DNA of 64,000 bases. Source: Haemaphysalis longicornis. Lineage: Eukaryota > Arthropoda > Arachnida > Ixodida > Ixodidae. Shown here one piece after another: positions 22,243 through 32,837 of this stretch. Positions within the stretch are counted from its first letter, which is position 1. Every line of letters starts with the position of its first letter. The DNA lies in NCBI GenBank assembly GCA_013339765.2, contig CM023453.1, positions 87,796,685-87,860,684 on the forward strand. Direction: 5' to 3'. A program made the translations under genes and the position numbers. Below the pieces are notes generated by a model, which was given only the letters and a program-made list of their open reading frames with translations, made no database searches and had not been told where the DNA came from.

Positions 22243-22773
22243 TTAAAGGAGCACTGATACGAAAATTTTATGTTACACTTTATTGCTTTTATTGATGCTA
22301 ATGGCCTGGCGAACCTGAAACAGCACTTCAAATAATTCAGCGCGCGATAGTTAATTACTTTGAACGGTCTGAAAATCGTTTGTTTCAAATTCCCGCGCTT
22401 TCATCCCGAACGGCGCATATGACAGACTCCCTGCCTGACCTCACCGCTTTGTGCGGACGTCACCGGCGCCCGCTTGAGAGGGTGTTGCGCCCGCTCGCCG
22501 CTCGTGGGGCCGGGCGCATGAAGTGACGTCACGAGCTTTTGACGAGCGCTGCCGCGTCACTTCTTTTGACTCTCCCTGGATGATGTCACGCTGATGTCCA
22601 TTTGCTGAGTGACGCTCCGCGCGCTGCTCCGTCGGCGCGATAAATGAGATCCAATTGAACTATGTTCTTCGCGTCGCAGGCCGCTCATATTTCACCCAGG
22701 GTATTCTGCTGAGTGAAGGGAGCGAACTGTGCAATAATATTAACGCCGAAAATTGGTGTCAGTGCTCTTTTAA
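22243..22773. mobile_element. TTAA-ended MITE, second copy of the design
   Basis: Starts TTAAAGGAGCACTGATAC and ends GTGTCAGTGCTCTTTTAA, imperfect inverted repeats of about 27 bp in all. The interior is GC-rich with a TGACGTCA-like site near 22523 and no transposase. Same outer hexamer and length class as 9781-10291, so probably one superfamily. Confidence 0.7.
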
Positions 22774-22779
22774 GCGTGA

Positions 22780-23430
22780 AGTTCAGCATAGGTTTATCCG
22801 GAGAGGACCGCTTGCCTGGACTGGCTTTTGCTGATGGCCTTGTGCTGTTGGCAGAAGCCGAACTGTCAAACAACTGCTGGGACTCCATTTCAAGGCCATG
22901 CAGGAAATATGCGGTGATGCAGCTCGCAGGCAAAGGGGCGGTCAGGTATGAACCTTAATTTGTGCGGGGGTGAGGGGGGGGGGGGCACTGAACATTGTAC
23001 GCTGTTGCTTAGGTGTCGTACCTAGGCGTTGTTCTGAGAAAGGGGGCTGGCATATACATGCCACACCAGGACAAGCTACGTAAGTCAGCCCTTCAAGGTT
23101 AAGCTGTCCTGCGGCACTGGTGCTCAGCTGTTACATAAGGTACACGATGGTTAATGGGCTCTGGAAGCTGGTCCACGTTCCCAGCCTGACCTTCTGAAAC
23201 GTCGTGGTTTGTCCCCATGCAGAAACATTAAAGTGGCCGGAGACGTGTCAACGAAAGGTTGGCAGTACGCCGTAACGATTGAGGCCATTCAGAGAGACCT
23301 TGATTCGTCCAGCTTTGCAGCGAGGAATGTCTCTAGGAAACTGTCGTACCAGAGCTATCTCCTTTCATTGACAGAAGCCGTTGGGTGAGGGGGGCAGCGC
23401 TACATTGCAAGCCCATGCGCTACATTACAA
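22780..23430 (+). mobile_element. Reverse-transcriptase remnant of a LINE
   Basis: A short frame reads RLPGLAFADGLVLLAEAE, clearly the FADD-containing RT core of an R2/RTE-type LINE with the second Asp replaced by Gly. Further on, VSYLGVVLRKG fits the block after the catalytic site. Many stops; dead. The MITE at 22243-22773 abuts its left side. Confidence 0.6.
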
Positions 23431-23739
23431 GCTTTACTGGGAGCCACTGAAAAAAATAACATGCTTATGCCTGACTAGAAGGTTATATGTACACCGGATT
23501 GTAGGCACGAGTTGTTTATATGGGCCGCCGCGAAGCGCAGAGCGAAGGCATTAAAGAGCGGGCCTCGATTCGCAGAGCACAGGCCATATTTCTGGTGATT
23601 AGTGCTTTAAAAATAAAATGGAGCCCCCATAATAGCTGTCAGTTCAGAAGTGGTTGACGTCGTCAAGCTGGCAAGTTCAAAATGTATCCCGATAGATTTG
23701 TCTCGTATTGCTACAGCCCCACTAGAACTGGAGATGGTT

Positions 23740-26020
23740 ACTTATCTATCTGTTTAGACATGGACCGGTTCTCTGTACGCCTCGTGTAGAACCAGTGGGG
23801 AGAACTGTCGAAGACCACAAGGGTTCTTTGTATCCCCGGGATGGCCTGGTGCGCTTGTGGCTGTAAACGGAATAAAAGTGGGGACGATGGCCGTGCCGGA
23901 GGTGCGCATCTCGATGGCAGGCTCCCACTGTGGGCGGCAACCACCTCATAAAAAGATACCCGTGGTCTTGTTGAAGACAGGGATGCAAGACGTCTAATTG
24001 TTCCCGAAGTGTCTCCACTGTCGTGTAGGGGGTGATGAGATGATTCCTTGCAATATAGATGGTGGCCGCAGATAAAGTGCAACGCGGAAAACCGTGTATG
24101 TCCGCAGACCCTGGGCTTGTATGGCCTAGATTCCCTGCAAGTCGGGTGTTAATTCAAAATACTGAGAAACAGGGGATGGTAAAACCATAACATCAAGTGA
24201 ATGGAGACACCCTTTGTCTTTCCGCGAGAAACTTGAATAGCTGAACCACAGTGGTGAGCCTTTCCTTCAAGTAGGAAATTCGGTGGGTCTGAAATATACC
24301 CGAATCGATGATTACTCCCAGAAACCGATTACTTTTGACGCAGCAAATGGGGTGTCCATTCAAAGAAATTGTATACTGAGGCATTGCTTTGCTGGTAAAA
24401 GCAACCAGTGGTGCAGCAAGAGTACACCAGTGCACTTTCAGGAGTTATTTCGTGGCTTTGTCGACGCAAGAACAAACCTGGGAGCGTCGCGGTCGTTCTG
24501 ACGCCGGGCCCGAATCAGAGGCCGTGAAAAATCTCATGCAAAGATGCAAATCTCAACAGCATAGGGGGGGGGGAGGGGGGAGCACTGGTTGCTGCGTCTT
24601 GAATGAGTCCAACCAACGTGCGGTTAAATAAGGTAGGGCAAAGTACACTTCCTTGCGGAACGCTACCTGAAACAGGGAAACGGCGTTAGGCCGTCCGACG
24701 AATCGACGAAAAACAGTCTAGAGAGAAAGCTTTGAACTGTAAAGAACGTTGCTGTAAAGGGCTGCGGGCATAAGAGTACGACGATACGTCACGGAAAGTC
24801 TCGGCATCCACTACAATACTCAGCAGGGCGAGGAAGTAGCCGTTCCGGACACGACCAGACAAAGGCTAGGAGTTTACCCGATTCCACGGAACGTATTCCC
24901 GGAACACAACGGTCAGAAACGTCGCCAAAGGATAGATGTCACGATGAGCGGCCCGAGTCCTACGCGATCACCAATTCCACCGGGAGCTATAATTTCAAAC
25001 CAGAATTCAGTGGTTGCCGGCGCACATGAGTGAAGTATCGGATAAACATCGCAACCGAAACGAGACGGCACACGCCAAGGTGCATGTGCTCGCGAATCAC
25101 GCCGGCGACCGTCGTCCGTGAGACAGCACCAAAGACTGCCTGGCGAGCTACAACGAAATCACCGAGGCCCTGTGCCCTGGCCGCCACACTTCTACCCTCC
25201 GCCCAGCGACAAGCTGGACAGGGCATAAGCGGTGACTCTTAGACAACTGCAGGCGCGCACTTTACCTTAATCCGGCACAATATCACAGACTATACGCCGG
25301 TAGTCACTGAGATAGCCACTTCAACTCACTTACTCTGGGACTGTAACAAAAACCTGAAAGGTGCTAGCTCCGGAACCCTTCCGCAGCGGTGGGCCGCTTC
25401 TTGCGAAGGCCCGTTCACGTAGATCAACTCTGGGCCGTCCAGCGAGCGCAGGAGGCGGCGGAGAGGCAACGCCTCGACGTCCCCGCATGAGAGACCCAAG
25501 TCCCGGTTGGCCAGAGCTCTGCAGGACCATCAATAAATTTGTCACCAACCAAAAAAAGCTTTGTATCCATCAAGATGCCCGGCCATGGATTCGCGTATTT
25601 TGAAGGCCTTCCAGATTGACATCTTGTTTAACGTTATCACACGCTCCTTTTATATCGAGATAGCTGCAAACAAATGCTTGAGTGATTTCTCATGCTGAAC
25701 CCCTGCCACGAGGCCAATTACCTAGGCCATTGAAGAACGGCCGCGTCGGAATCGAGCCGTAGCGTTTGGCTAGATTTTGTCGGGCTCGAAGTACCACTAC
25801 AGACGTACTAAAACCACACTTTCTATAAATTTTATTGTGAAACTTGCTACTGCTAAAGGGGATATAACGCCAGGTCGAGGAGGCATTTGCCTAGTTCAAG
25901 AACTGGAACTAGGCGGTTAAATTTGTAGTCCTCAGGGACCATACTATCTTGTCAAAAGCGGTTCAGCCGTCAGAAAAGAGCGCGGCTTTCTCTTTGAACT
26001 GGGATGCACAGGGCGACGTA
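23740..26020 (-). mobile_element. Old minus-strand LINE, RT region, interrupted
   Basis: Read on the minus strand from 26020 down: a fingers region resembling NRLVPVLELGKCLLDLALY, then YLDIKGACDNV (RT motif with Asp), then after an interruption SVPQGSVLCPTLFN (about 24650), and SNRFLGVII (about 24330). Frames change repeatedly. The insertion at 24735-25555 sits between the palm motifs. The 3' end toward 23740 is uncertain. Confidence 0.65.
24735..25555 (+). mobile_element. 5'-truncated LINE with A-tail inserted in the minus-strand LINE
   Basis: Flanked by the direct repeat AAAGCTTTG (24726-24734 and 25556-25564). It ends with CAATAAATTTG and an A-run (about 25549-25556), as target-primed retroposition leaves. 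The plus strand carries RNase H-like (IQWLPAHM) and C-terminal LINE blocks (QLWAVQRAQEAAERQ) with stops. Confidence 0.75.
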
Positions 26021-26219
26021 AGGCACTCCGTCTTGTCCTGTTAAGATGCACGCCAGCACGCAGCTAGCGCAGCATCGAGCTCTTCCACTAAAACTGAATG
26101 TTTAGATGTCTATACTGGAGCTGCGCGATGCTGCCACGATGCGCACGTCCCCTTGGCTGGTCGAAACTGGGCCATTGGCGATACTTAAAGGGGCACTAAA
26201 AGGTAGAAACAAGTTAGCA

Positions 26220-26455
26220 CCCGCCGTGGTGGCTCAGTGGCTAAGGCGTTGCGCTGCTGAGCATGAGGTCACGGGTTCGATTCCCGGCCACGGCGGCCGC
26301 TTTTCTGATGGAGGCGAAAAGCAAAAACGCCCGTGCGTACGAGATTTCGGCGCACGTTAAAGATCCCCAGGTGGTCAAAATTAATCCGGAGCCCTCCACT
26401 ACGGCGCGCCTCATCGCCTGCGTTGCGTCGGCGCGTTAAACCCTACAATCAATCA
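26220..26455 (+). mobile_element. Ruka-type tRNA-derived SINE with perfect 15-bp TSD
   Basis: tRNA-like head with A-box TGGCTCAGTGG (26230-26240) and B-box GGTTCGATTCC (26274-26284), SINE body, and a short CAAT-type tail. Flanked by identical AGAAACAAGTTAGCA at 26205-26219 and 26456-26470. Perfect duplications and intact pol III boxes mark the youngest-looking SINE here. It sits just inside a truncated TTAA-type MITE start (26188). Confidence 0.95.
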
Positions 26456-26470
26456 AGAAACAAGTTAGCA

Positions 26471-27447
26471 TGTATGAATAGATGGGGTGGAAGAACATAA
26501 ATGCACCATTTTTGCTACTAGCAGTTGTTTAACAAGGCAGAAGACGCCAGAAACAGGAAAGCAGGTGTCGACGTCCTGTGCGCCTTGGGATATATATATA
26601 TCCATGAACTATGCATTCTGTTCGTGTACTTCTGTTTTCATGTTACCATCCGGCGGTGCCCGGCTGTGTTCTCTGCCGCACGGGCTATGTTATTTTCCTA
26701 GGGAGAGTGTTTCGCCCTTAGGCGTCACTAGCCTAGAGTAATCTTCTTTGATATACAGTGTTCTCCTTCTAATTCGACGTTTAGAGAAACAACCGCGCCA
26801 AAATATGAATACTCCCTGTGCAGCCGCCGCGGTATTCGATTCACCGCCACTCGCCTGCGCACGTCACTTTGTTGAATGCAGCTTCGCCGCCTGTGTATTC
26901 TTGGAGTTATCAGGGGAGCACAAGTGCGCTCCAATAAACTTGTTTTTCCTTCAAGACAATTGCGTCGTATAATGAGGAAGAACGGTGTACCTAGTGTAGT
27001 CACAGCCGAACGGCTGGGCGTCATGAGTAGTGGCTGCGTAAGTGGCTTTGCGAGTATCAGGTGAACTGCCAGCTTTGACGACGACGACGGTGAGCGTCAG
27101 TCTGCAGCATCGCCAGCGACGAGTGCACGAGATTAAGCCGGCGCCGTCTTGAATCCCGATTCCTGCCTCTCCTCTGCTAATTCGGCCCAGACCCTATTAA
27201 AATTGTGGAGGTTGCCACAGTCCTTACGTCTTTACACTGGAGCTCCGCAACAGGACGCTCACCACAGCCTTGGCCCCTCCTCGTGGGGCTGTGAGCGAGA
27301 GCCTGCGCCTACTTCGACGCCCATCATCGGCGCCGGTTTGGTTCATCAGCGGGATCCGCCTTTCTTCAATTGCACAGATGACAAAATGGGGATGACTGGC
27401 TTGCCTTATAACGGGCGAGCAAGCACCCACAACAACTGGGACGACAA
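26471..27447. other. Unassigned stretch before unit B
   Basis: No gene or element recognised. Contains a short (TA)n at about 26589. The part after about 27060 is more GC-rich and resembles, in position, the GC-rich stretch before unit A, but no clear base-level match was seen. Confidence 0.4.
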
Positions 27448-28735
27448 GTTAACAGCTCCTGCCTGAACTGTGCGAGCCGGGACGCCGCGCTTAATATTCG
27501 ATACGGCGCTTGTCGCTTCCAAAGAGGCTTCACTCGCAGCCGGCTGGATGCCTAGATGGCTGGATGCTACTCAGGCTAGTATAGGCTGGTCCAGCGGCCG
27601 TTCGAGCATTTAAGGCATTTCTCATTCTGCCGGGGAAAATCATAAAAGTCCAAGCCAGCCTTCTCAGCTAGAGAAACGTTGTCGGGATCGGCCATGGCTT
27701 GGAGATGTACAAGTTACCGTTGCCAGCCTGAGAGCGCCTAGCGCCAACCGTATACGCTCTAAGCCGCACCGGTGCCTCGCTCCTACTTTGTGACGCAGTG
27801 GGTACGTCACGTAAAAGAATTTAAAGAAACGGGAAGGAGAAGTTCTAGCTTTGTTTATTTATTTTTAGCAAATAATGCATCGCTACTCTACGAACAAAGG
27901 GAGTGCTACGAAACGTATATTCTTTAAGCTAATGCGAAATTTCATTAAGCCCCCTTTAAGCTACACTCCACCCCTACATCGACCTCTCGGCGTGCCAAAG
28001 CACTGACAGGGCGTCGTTGCTACGTCGCTGTTCGAATCCCTGAAACAGTAGTTTAACATTGAGAAACAGGTTTCCGAGAATCAAGTTAATCTGGCAGAAA
28101 GACTTTCATGGCTCTGCTTAAACCTGTGGGGTACGACGTTGAATTTTCTTCTGTCCACGTCTCCACCCACGAAGGTCTCGAACCCCTGGGAAATGAGAAC
28201 ACAAACACTCAGAAACGGCTTGCCCACGACGCAGCGCAAGAGAGTATCGCTCGTTTCTCTCAACGGAAGTCCACGTTGTCTTCGCCGCCTACGCCCGGGC
28301 TCTCCTACAATTCCGACTTTAGGAGGCACGAGAACCAAAATATCGGATGGCCTCCCTGATACGTTATCGCTTCGTCGTGGGCGCACAATGAGGAGCGGCT
28401 GAAGGGTGGTCTCCTCATACAATTCAGAAACGGGCCCGCGCACCTACCTCAACAACATAAACGTTGTCCTTATCGCAATCTGGACGTCTAGTCCGATTTA
28501 CGCCATCTCATTTGGTGGTGTGTGTATGTTTAGAAGCATGATCACAGCTCCTATTAAGTCACACCGTGCTACCTTCCCTAAAGTATCAGACGAAGTAGGC
28601 AGCGGTGAGTTTCTCTCGAGCTCGCTATCTTCCCCATAAAGAGGCGTCGATTGCCTAGCACGTCCTTCACTTGGTCCCTAGTCCTTCACGCTGAGAAAGT
28701 GGAAGTGCCACTAAGAATCGGAAGTACTCGTCTTT
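27448..28735 (+). repeat. Left flank of repeat unit B
   Basis: Near-copy of 12075-13265, starting at GTTAACAGCTCCTGCC and ending at GGAAGTACTCGT, where an old LINE begins. Unit B resumes at about 39104 with CACTGGCTTCGG. Includes the same decayed LINE C-terminus (28110-28550). Confidence 0.85.
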
Positions 28736-28779
28736 CACAACGGCCACACTGGAACAATAGAAGTAGCCATTAAGCCGAT

Positions 28780-29760
28780 CCCATCCAACAAGAACACGAT
28801 GCGTGGTGTACTTCAGGTGGATCCACCTGGGAGCGATGAGACCATTCACAGCTGGGTGCAATGTGAGCACGCCGAAATTTTAAAAGGGCAAAAGATTGGA
28901 AAATCCGACCGGGCTATTCTGACCTTCCACTCATCAAGTCTGCCACGAACCGTCAAGTACTACATTGGATTAGTACGGGTAGCAGAATATCGACCTAAAG
29001 GACTCGTATGCTTCAACGGTCCACTGCCTTGGCCACATGTCTAAATATTGCCTCTCTCCGAGCGTGTGTGGTGAGTGTGGACGAACGTACAACGCAGATG
29101 CTGAATGTGACTCGACAACGTACTGTGTCGTATGCAACGAGAACGGCCACCTCCCCGTTAGCAAGGTGTGCCCCAGCCGTGTCCCCAAGAAAGAAGAACG
29201 TAACACAAGTTCGACGTCCGCCATCAAGCAATCCCCTCCGGCAAAGGATCAAGGGGTCACATCGGCATCTACGCTAGCGGGAACCCAATACAAGTTACCG
29301 AAAATCATCCATTGGTCATCGAAAATGCTCAGCTTCGCCACAGTCTCTCTGAACTGCACACAGAGATGGCGGCTCTGCACAAAGAAATGGCAGCCCTTCG
29401 TAGGGCATTGACGCATCGTCAGTCACCCTCGCCGGACACGGTCCGCCCCGTCTCAAAGCATCGCAGCCAATCCCGTGCTAGACGCAAAAGTGCAGAAGAG
29501 AACAGGTCAACCACGAAAACTTCCACTCAGGATTACGTTACCAAGCACAGCGGGACGCTCGCCTGAAGTTTGAAAAGAACAAAGACTGACAGAAGGCCTC
29601 CAACGAAATTGTCGCTCTCCAAGTGCAAGTAACCTCCCTCAAGGATGACACCACTCATATCGCCACGCAGGTTGGTGATCTGTTTCAAACAATGCAGCCA
29701 CCGACGCCGCCATCTAACGAAACTAAACGAAAAAAGAATACTTAAGTCCCCAAAATGCAA
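28780..29760 (+). pseudogene. ORF1 (gag-like) of the old LINE, broken
   Basis: RNA-binding ORF1 remnant. A block with ILKGQKIGKSDRAILTF and YYIGLVRVAEY corresponds to the domain before the zinc knuckles of the intact LINE (31191-32837). A shifted frame follows with CYS-rich knuckle remnants (CGECGRTYNADAEC, CVVCNENGHLPVSKVC) and then a coiled-coil-like stretch (ENAQLRHSLSELHTEMAALH). At least two frameshifts. Confidence 0.65.
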
Positions 29761-29829
29761 CCCGCATCTTCGATTAATCGGCTCGTCATACAATAAAATT
29801 GCCATAGCTTCCTTCACACAGGACCGCTT

Positions 29830-30895
29830 TTAAAATCACAGATAGCCACCTTCAAGCCTCTCGCTCTTCTTTTGCAGGAAACCCGCGCACCTTGTAAGAT
29901 CTCGAATTATAACACGTTTGTAGCTCCGACTATTCCAACATACACACGCAATTGTACTGGACAACCAATTTTTACGGGCTTAGCGGCTGTTTTTGTCCAT
30001 AATTCATGTCAGGCAGTGCAGCACAAGTGGGATAAGGCCAGTAAATTCATCGCGAAGTTGCCATCGTAAGAGTGGTTCCACCTGGGGACAATCCAATGCT
30101 TCTGGTGTGCGTATACTATCCCTATTGCAAAGATTCTGTCCATTCGAAAGCTTATGATTGGATTCCATATCTTGGTTCACTAAATTTTACAGTACTTATC
30201 CTAGTGGGAGGAGTCTTCAACGCCCCGAACGCTCTTTGGGGCTACTCGTGCACTCATCCGCGCGGCAGGCTCCTCGAACAGGCACTTGAATGTAGCCCCT
30301 TACACCTACGTATTGAAGCTGGCGTCTATACCCGCATAGGCCTTCATCCTAAACAAATTGACACCCACTTCTAGCACCGTCCGAACGTGAAAGACGCTTA
30401 ACTGCAGTTAGGGTAGTGATCACTATCCCATCCTCCTCTATATCGACAGTAAGAAACTTCGTACCCGCGTCACACTGTGAACCACGTCAATTGTTCTTCA
30501 TTTAGAGAAATTTTTTCTGCTGAATCCTGCTATGACTTTGCTGATTTTGTTAGATCCATTAACTAAGTTCGCAACATTGCGATGGAGTCCGTCACGTGTA
30601 CGGTGAATGTCGGGCAAGCGGACGCGCACATGTTTTGTTTTCTCAAAAAAGCAGAGCGCCTTACCGATCGCTATTGCACGGGTGGCAAGCAACATCATCA
30701 TTTAATGCAGCTCAAACACCATTATAACATCATTAGAAAATATCAGGTCAACCTTCAATGCGAACATTGGCACGATCTCTGTCAGCAACTCGGCCATGAA
30801 TCGGGTCTCTCTCGTCTATGGCGTGTTTTCCGTAGCCTGAATGGCCGCGCCAAGAAAAAGCTGCCCATCGTTGATAACATGTGCCTAGCGCAAGA
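29830..30895 (+). pseudogene. ORF2 N-terminal part of the old LINE (endonuclease)
   Basis: Apurinic-type endonuclease remnant: VGGVFNAPNALWGY stands where active elements have GDFNAPH.AWGY, so the catalytic Asp is replaced. The following frame (30582 on) is the linker before RT, cut at CLAQE by the younger insertion. RT then resumes at 36416 with DYHQVEDDLIHAFF. Several stops. Confidence 0.65.
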
Positions 30896-31190
30896 GGGAA
30901 GGCCGCTAGGGGGCCGCACGATGCGAACTCACTTCTCGTCGGCTCCGCTTTTGGACCCCTTTCTTGCTGTTTAATTTATTTGGACGTTGCCATTTTGTGC
31001 ACCACGACAACCGGCAAGTCACACGGACACCGAGGACACCAACATCGCAGCCGTGGACCACGCCAACGGTCAGCTACAGCGATTCATAGATTTGCCACGC
31101 CACCAGCTTCGCTAGGCCTACCAGGCCTAGGGAAGTCGCCATCGCCGCCGGCACAACATCTGCAAGTGGCCGCGCGAGCCAATACCCGGG

Positions 31191-32837
31191 ATGGAAAGCA
31201 TCGTGGAAGGGGAGGACATCGACCCCGAGGAGCTGCAGCAGCCCGGGTGGGCTACGATTCGCCACCGGCAACACGCCCTGCGCGATCAAGCACGTGCCTC
31301 GACTGGAGGCACGAACACCTCGAGCTCTGCACGTGCGCCAAAGCAAAACAAGAAGCGTTCCCCGCGTCGCCCGCCGCCGGCTTCGCCTCTGCCATCTTCT
31401 GATGTAAAAATTGTCCTGCGCCTTCGAGGAGGACTTGCGCTCTCGTCTATAGCGCAAGCCACATTAGCCGACGCCATCCTGGCCCAAGCGGGAGTGGCGC
31501 CCAACCGTGAGGACCAAATCCGGATACACCATGTGGCTAATTACCTGCTTATTAGCACACCTTCCGAAGACCGTGCCACCAGATACGCCGGGATTAAATG
31601 TCTCGTGCTTCGCGGTCAGCAATATGAAATAGCCGCTCACGTGTCCGCTCCAGCGAATACCAGCATGGGAATCATCTTCAACATTCCACAGGAAGACACC
31701 CCGGAACAAGTGCGCGACAGCATTTTTGATTACAACTCGGACTTACCAATCCTTGATGCCAAACGTTTGAACAGTTCTAACATGGTACAAATCTTGTTCG
31801 ACGGCCACCGGGTACCCTTCTGGGTGAGATACAGGGCAGCGACGTACCGGTGCAAGCCCTTTCGCCGCAAGACGGAGGCATGCGCGGTGTGCTGGCAAGC
31901 CGGGCACCGGCAAGATGTGTGCCCGAACATAACAGAGCCCAAGAGATGCTCCAGCTGCGGCACAACGAATCCCTCTGATGGCCACCCATGCACCCCGCGG
32001 TGTATAGTGTGCGAGGGCCCTCACCCCACGGGCTCCGTCTACTGCCCAAGACGCTTTCAACCACGCAAGCGAGCCCCCTCGTATGCCCAGGTGGTCTCGG
32101 AACAAGAAAAATTGCTCAAGGCTCCGTACGACCGGCCCGCCGATTTCCCTGGACTCCATCACGGAACCCGCACCGACCACCTGGAGCGCCAGGCCCGCAA
32201 CACCAAGGACCGAAACAAGCTTCCCGAGGGCAACGAGCACAAGGCGGGGCAGCACCCACCCCGAAACCAGCACGGCACGGGACTCAATAACAGCTACAAG
32301 TCCGCCCTCCAACAAGACGGCAGACCACCACAGCAACAGGTGAGCGGTCCCAACGCCTCTACTCACTTGGTCAGGACCCCCACCTGCATTCCATCATCCC
32401 CCCTCTCATCACCCAACTCCATCCGACCCACCCCTCCCCTCTCATCTGACATAGCACGCGAATTGCAAGCCATGCGCCTCGAGATAGCCGCGCTACGAGC
32501 TGAGAATGCCGCCCTCAAAAAGGAGATCACGCAGTTACGAACTAAGCAGCGAGAGGAGCCCCCGCCCAAGCGGAGAGCACCAAACCCACCCAATGGGAAG
32601 AGTCATCTCTTCCCCGAGTCCCCCTCGGAGGAGCGCCTGCAGGGTATAGAAAGGGTGCTAGCCGAGCAAAAGCTTGAATACACCCAAACAGTACACAGCA
32701 TCCTGAGCGCCCAGGCCGAAATGCAGGCCCGATTTGAGAACATTACTCGGGAGATGCTGTCCAGTGTCAGAGACCTGGCCGCACAAATAATTCCCCAAAA
32801 CGTCCCAATTAATGGTATCACCGATGAAGGCCTCTAA
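31191..32837 (+). CDS. LINE ORF1 protein (gag-like, CCHC knuckles, coiled coil)
   Basis: RNA-binding nucleocapsid-like protein of 548 residues that would package the LINE RNA. The N-terminal 70 residues are basic and low-complexity. A central domain spans about 75-225 (VKIVLRLRGGLALSSIAQAT and on). Three Cys/His knuckles lie at about 230-285: CAVCWQAGHRQDVC (CX2CX4HX4C), CSSCGTTNPSDGHPC and CIVCEGPHPTGSVYC. A Pro/His-rich linker follows, then a short coiled coil at about 420-452 (LQAMRLEIAALRAENAALKK). The frame is fully open. It overlaps ORF2 by 26 nt, and its first ATG after the 5' UTR is taken as the start. Confidence 0.9.
   Translation: MESIVEGEDIDPEELQQPGWATIRHRQHALRDQARASTGGTNTSSSARAPKQNKKRSPRRPPPASPLPSSDVKIVLRLRGGLALSSIAQATLADAILAQAGVAPNREDQIRIHHVANYLLISTPSEDRATRYAGIKCLVLRGQQYEIAAHVSAPANTSMGIIFNIPQEDTPEQVRDSIFDYNSDLPILDAKRLNSSNMVQILFDGHRVPFWVRYRAATYRCKPFRRKTEACAVCWQAGHRQDVCPNITEPKRCSSCGTTNPSDGHPCTPRCIVCEGPHPTGSVYCPRRFQPRKRAPSYAQVVSEQEKLLKAPYDRPADFPGLHHGTRTDHLERQARNTKDRNKLPEGNEHKAGQHPPRNQHGTGLNNSYKSALQQDGRPPQQQVSGPNASTHLVRTPTCIPSSPLSSPNSIRPTPPLSSDIARELQAMRLEIAALRAENAALKKEITQLRTKQREEPPPKRRAPNPPNGKSHLFPESPSEERLQGIERVLAEQKLEYTQTVHSILSAQAEMQARFENITREMLSSVRDLAAQIIPQNVPINGITDEGL

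Noticed and set aside
26220..26292. Functional tRNA gene
   Set aside because: The tRNA-like part is the head of a SINE with body, tail and target repeats.
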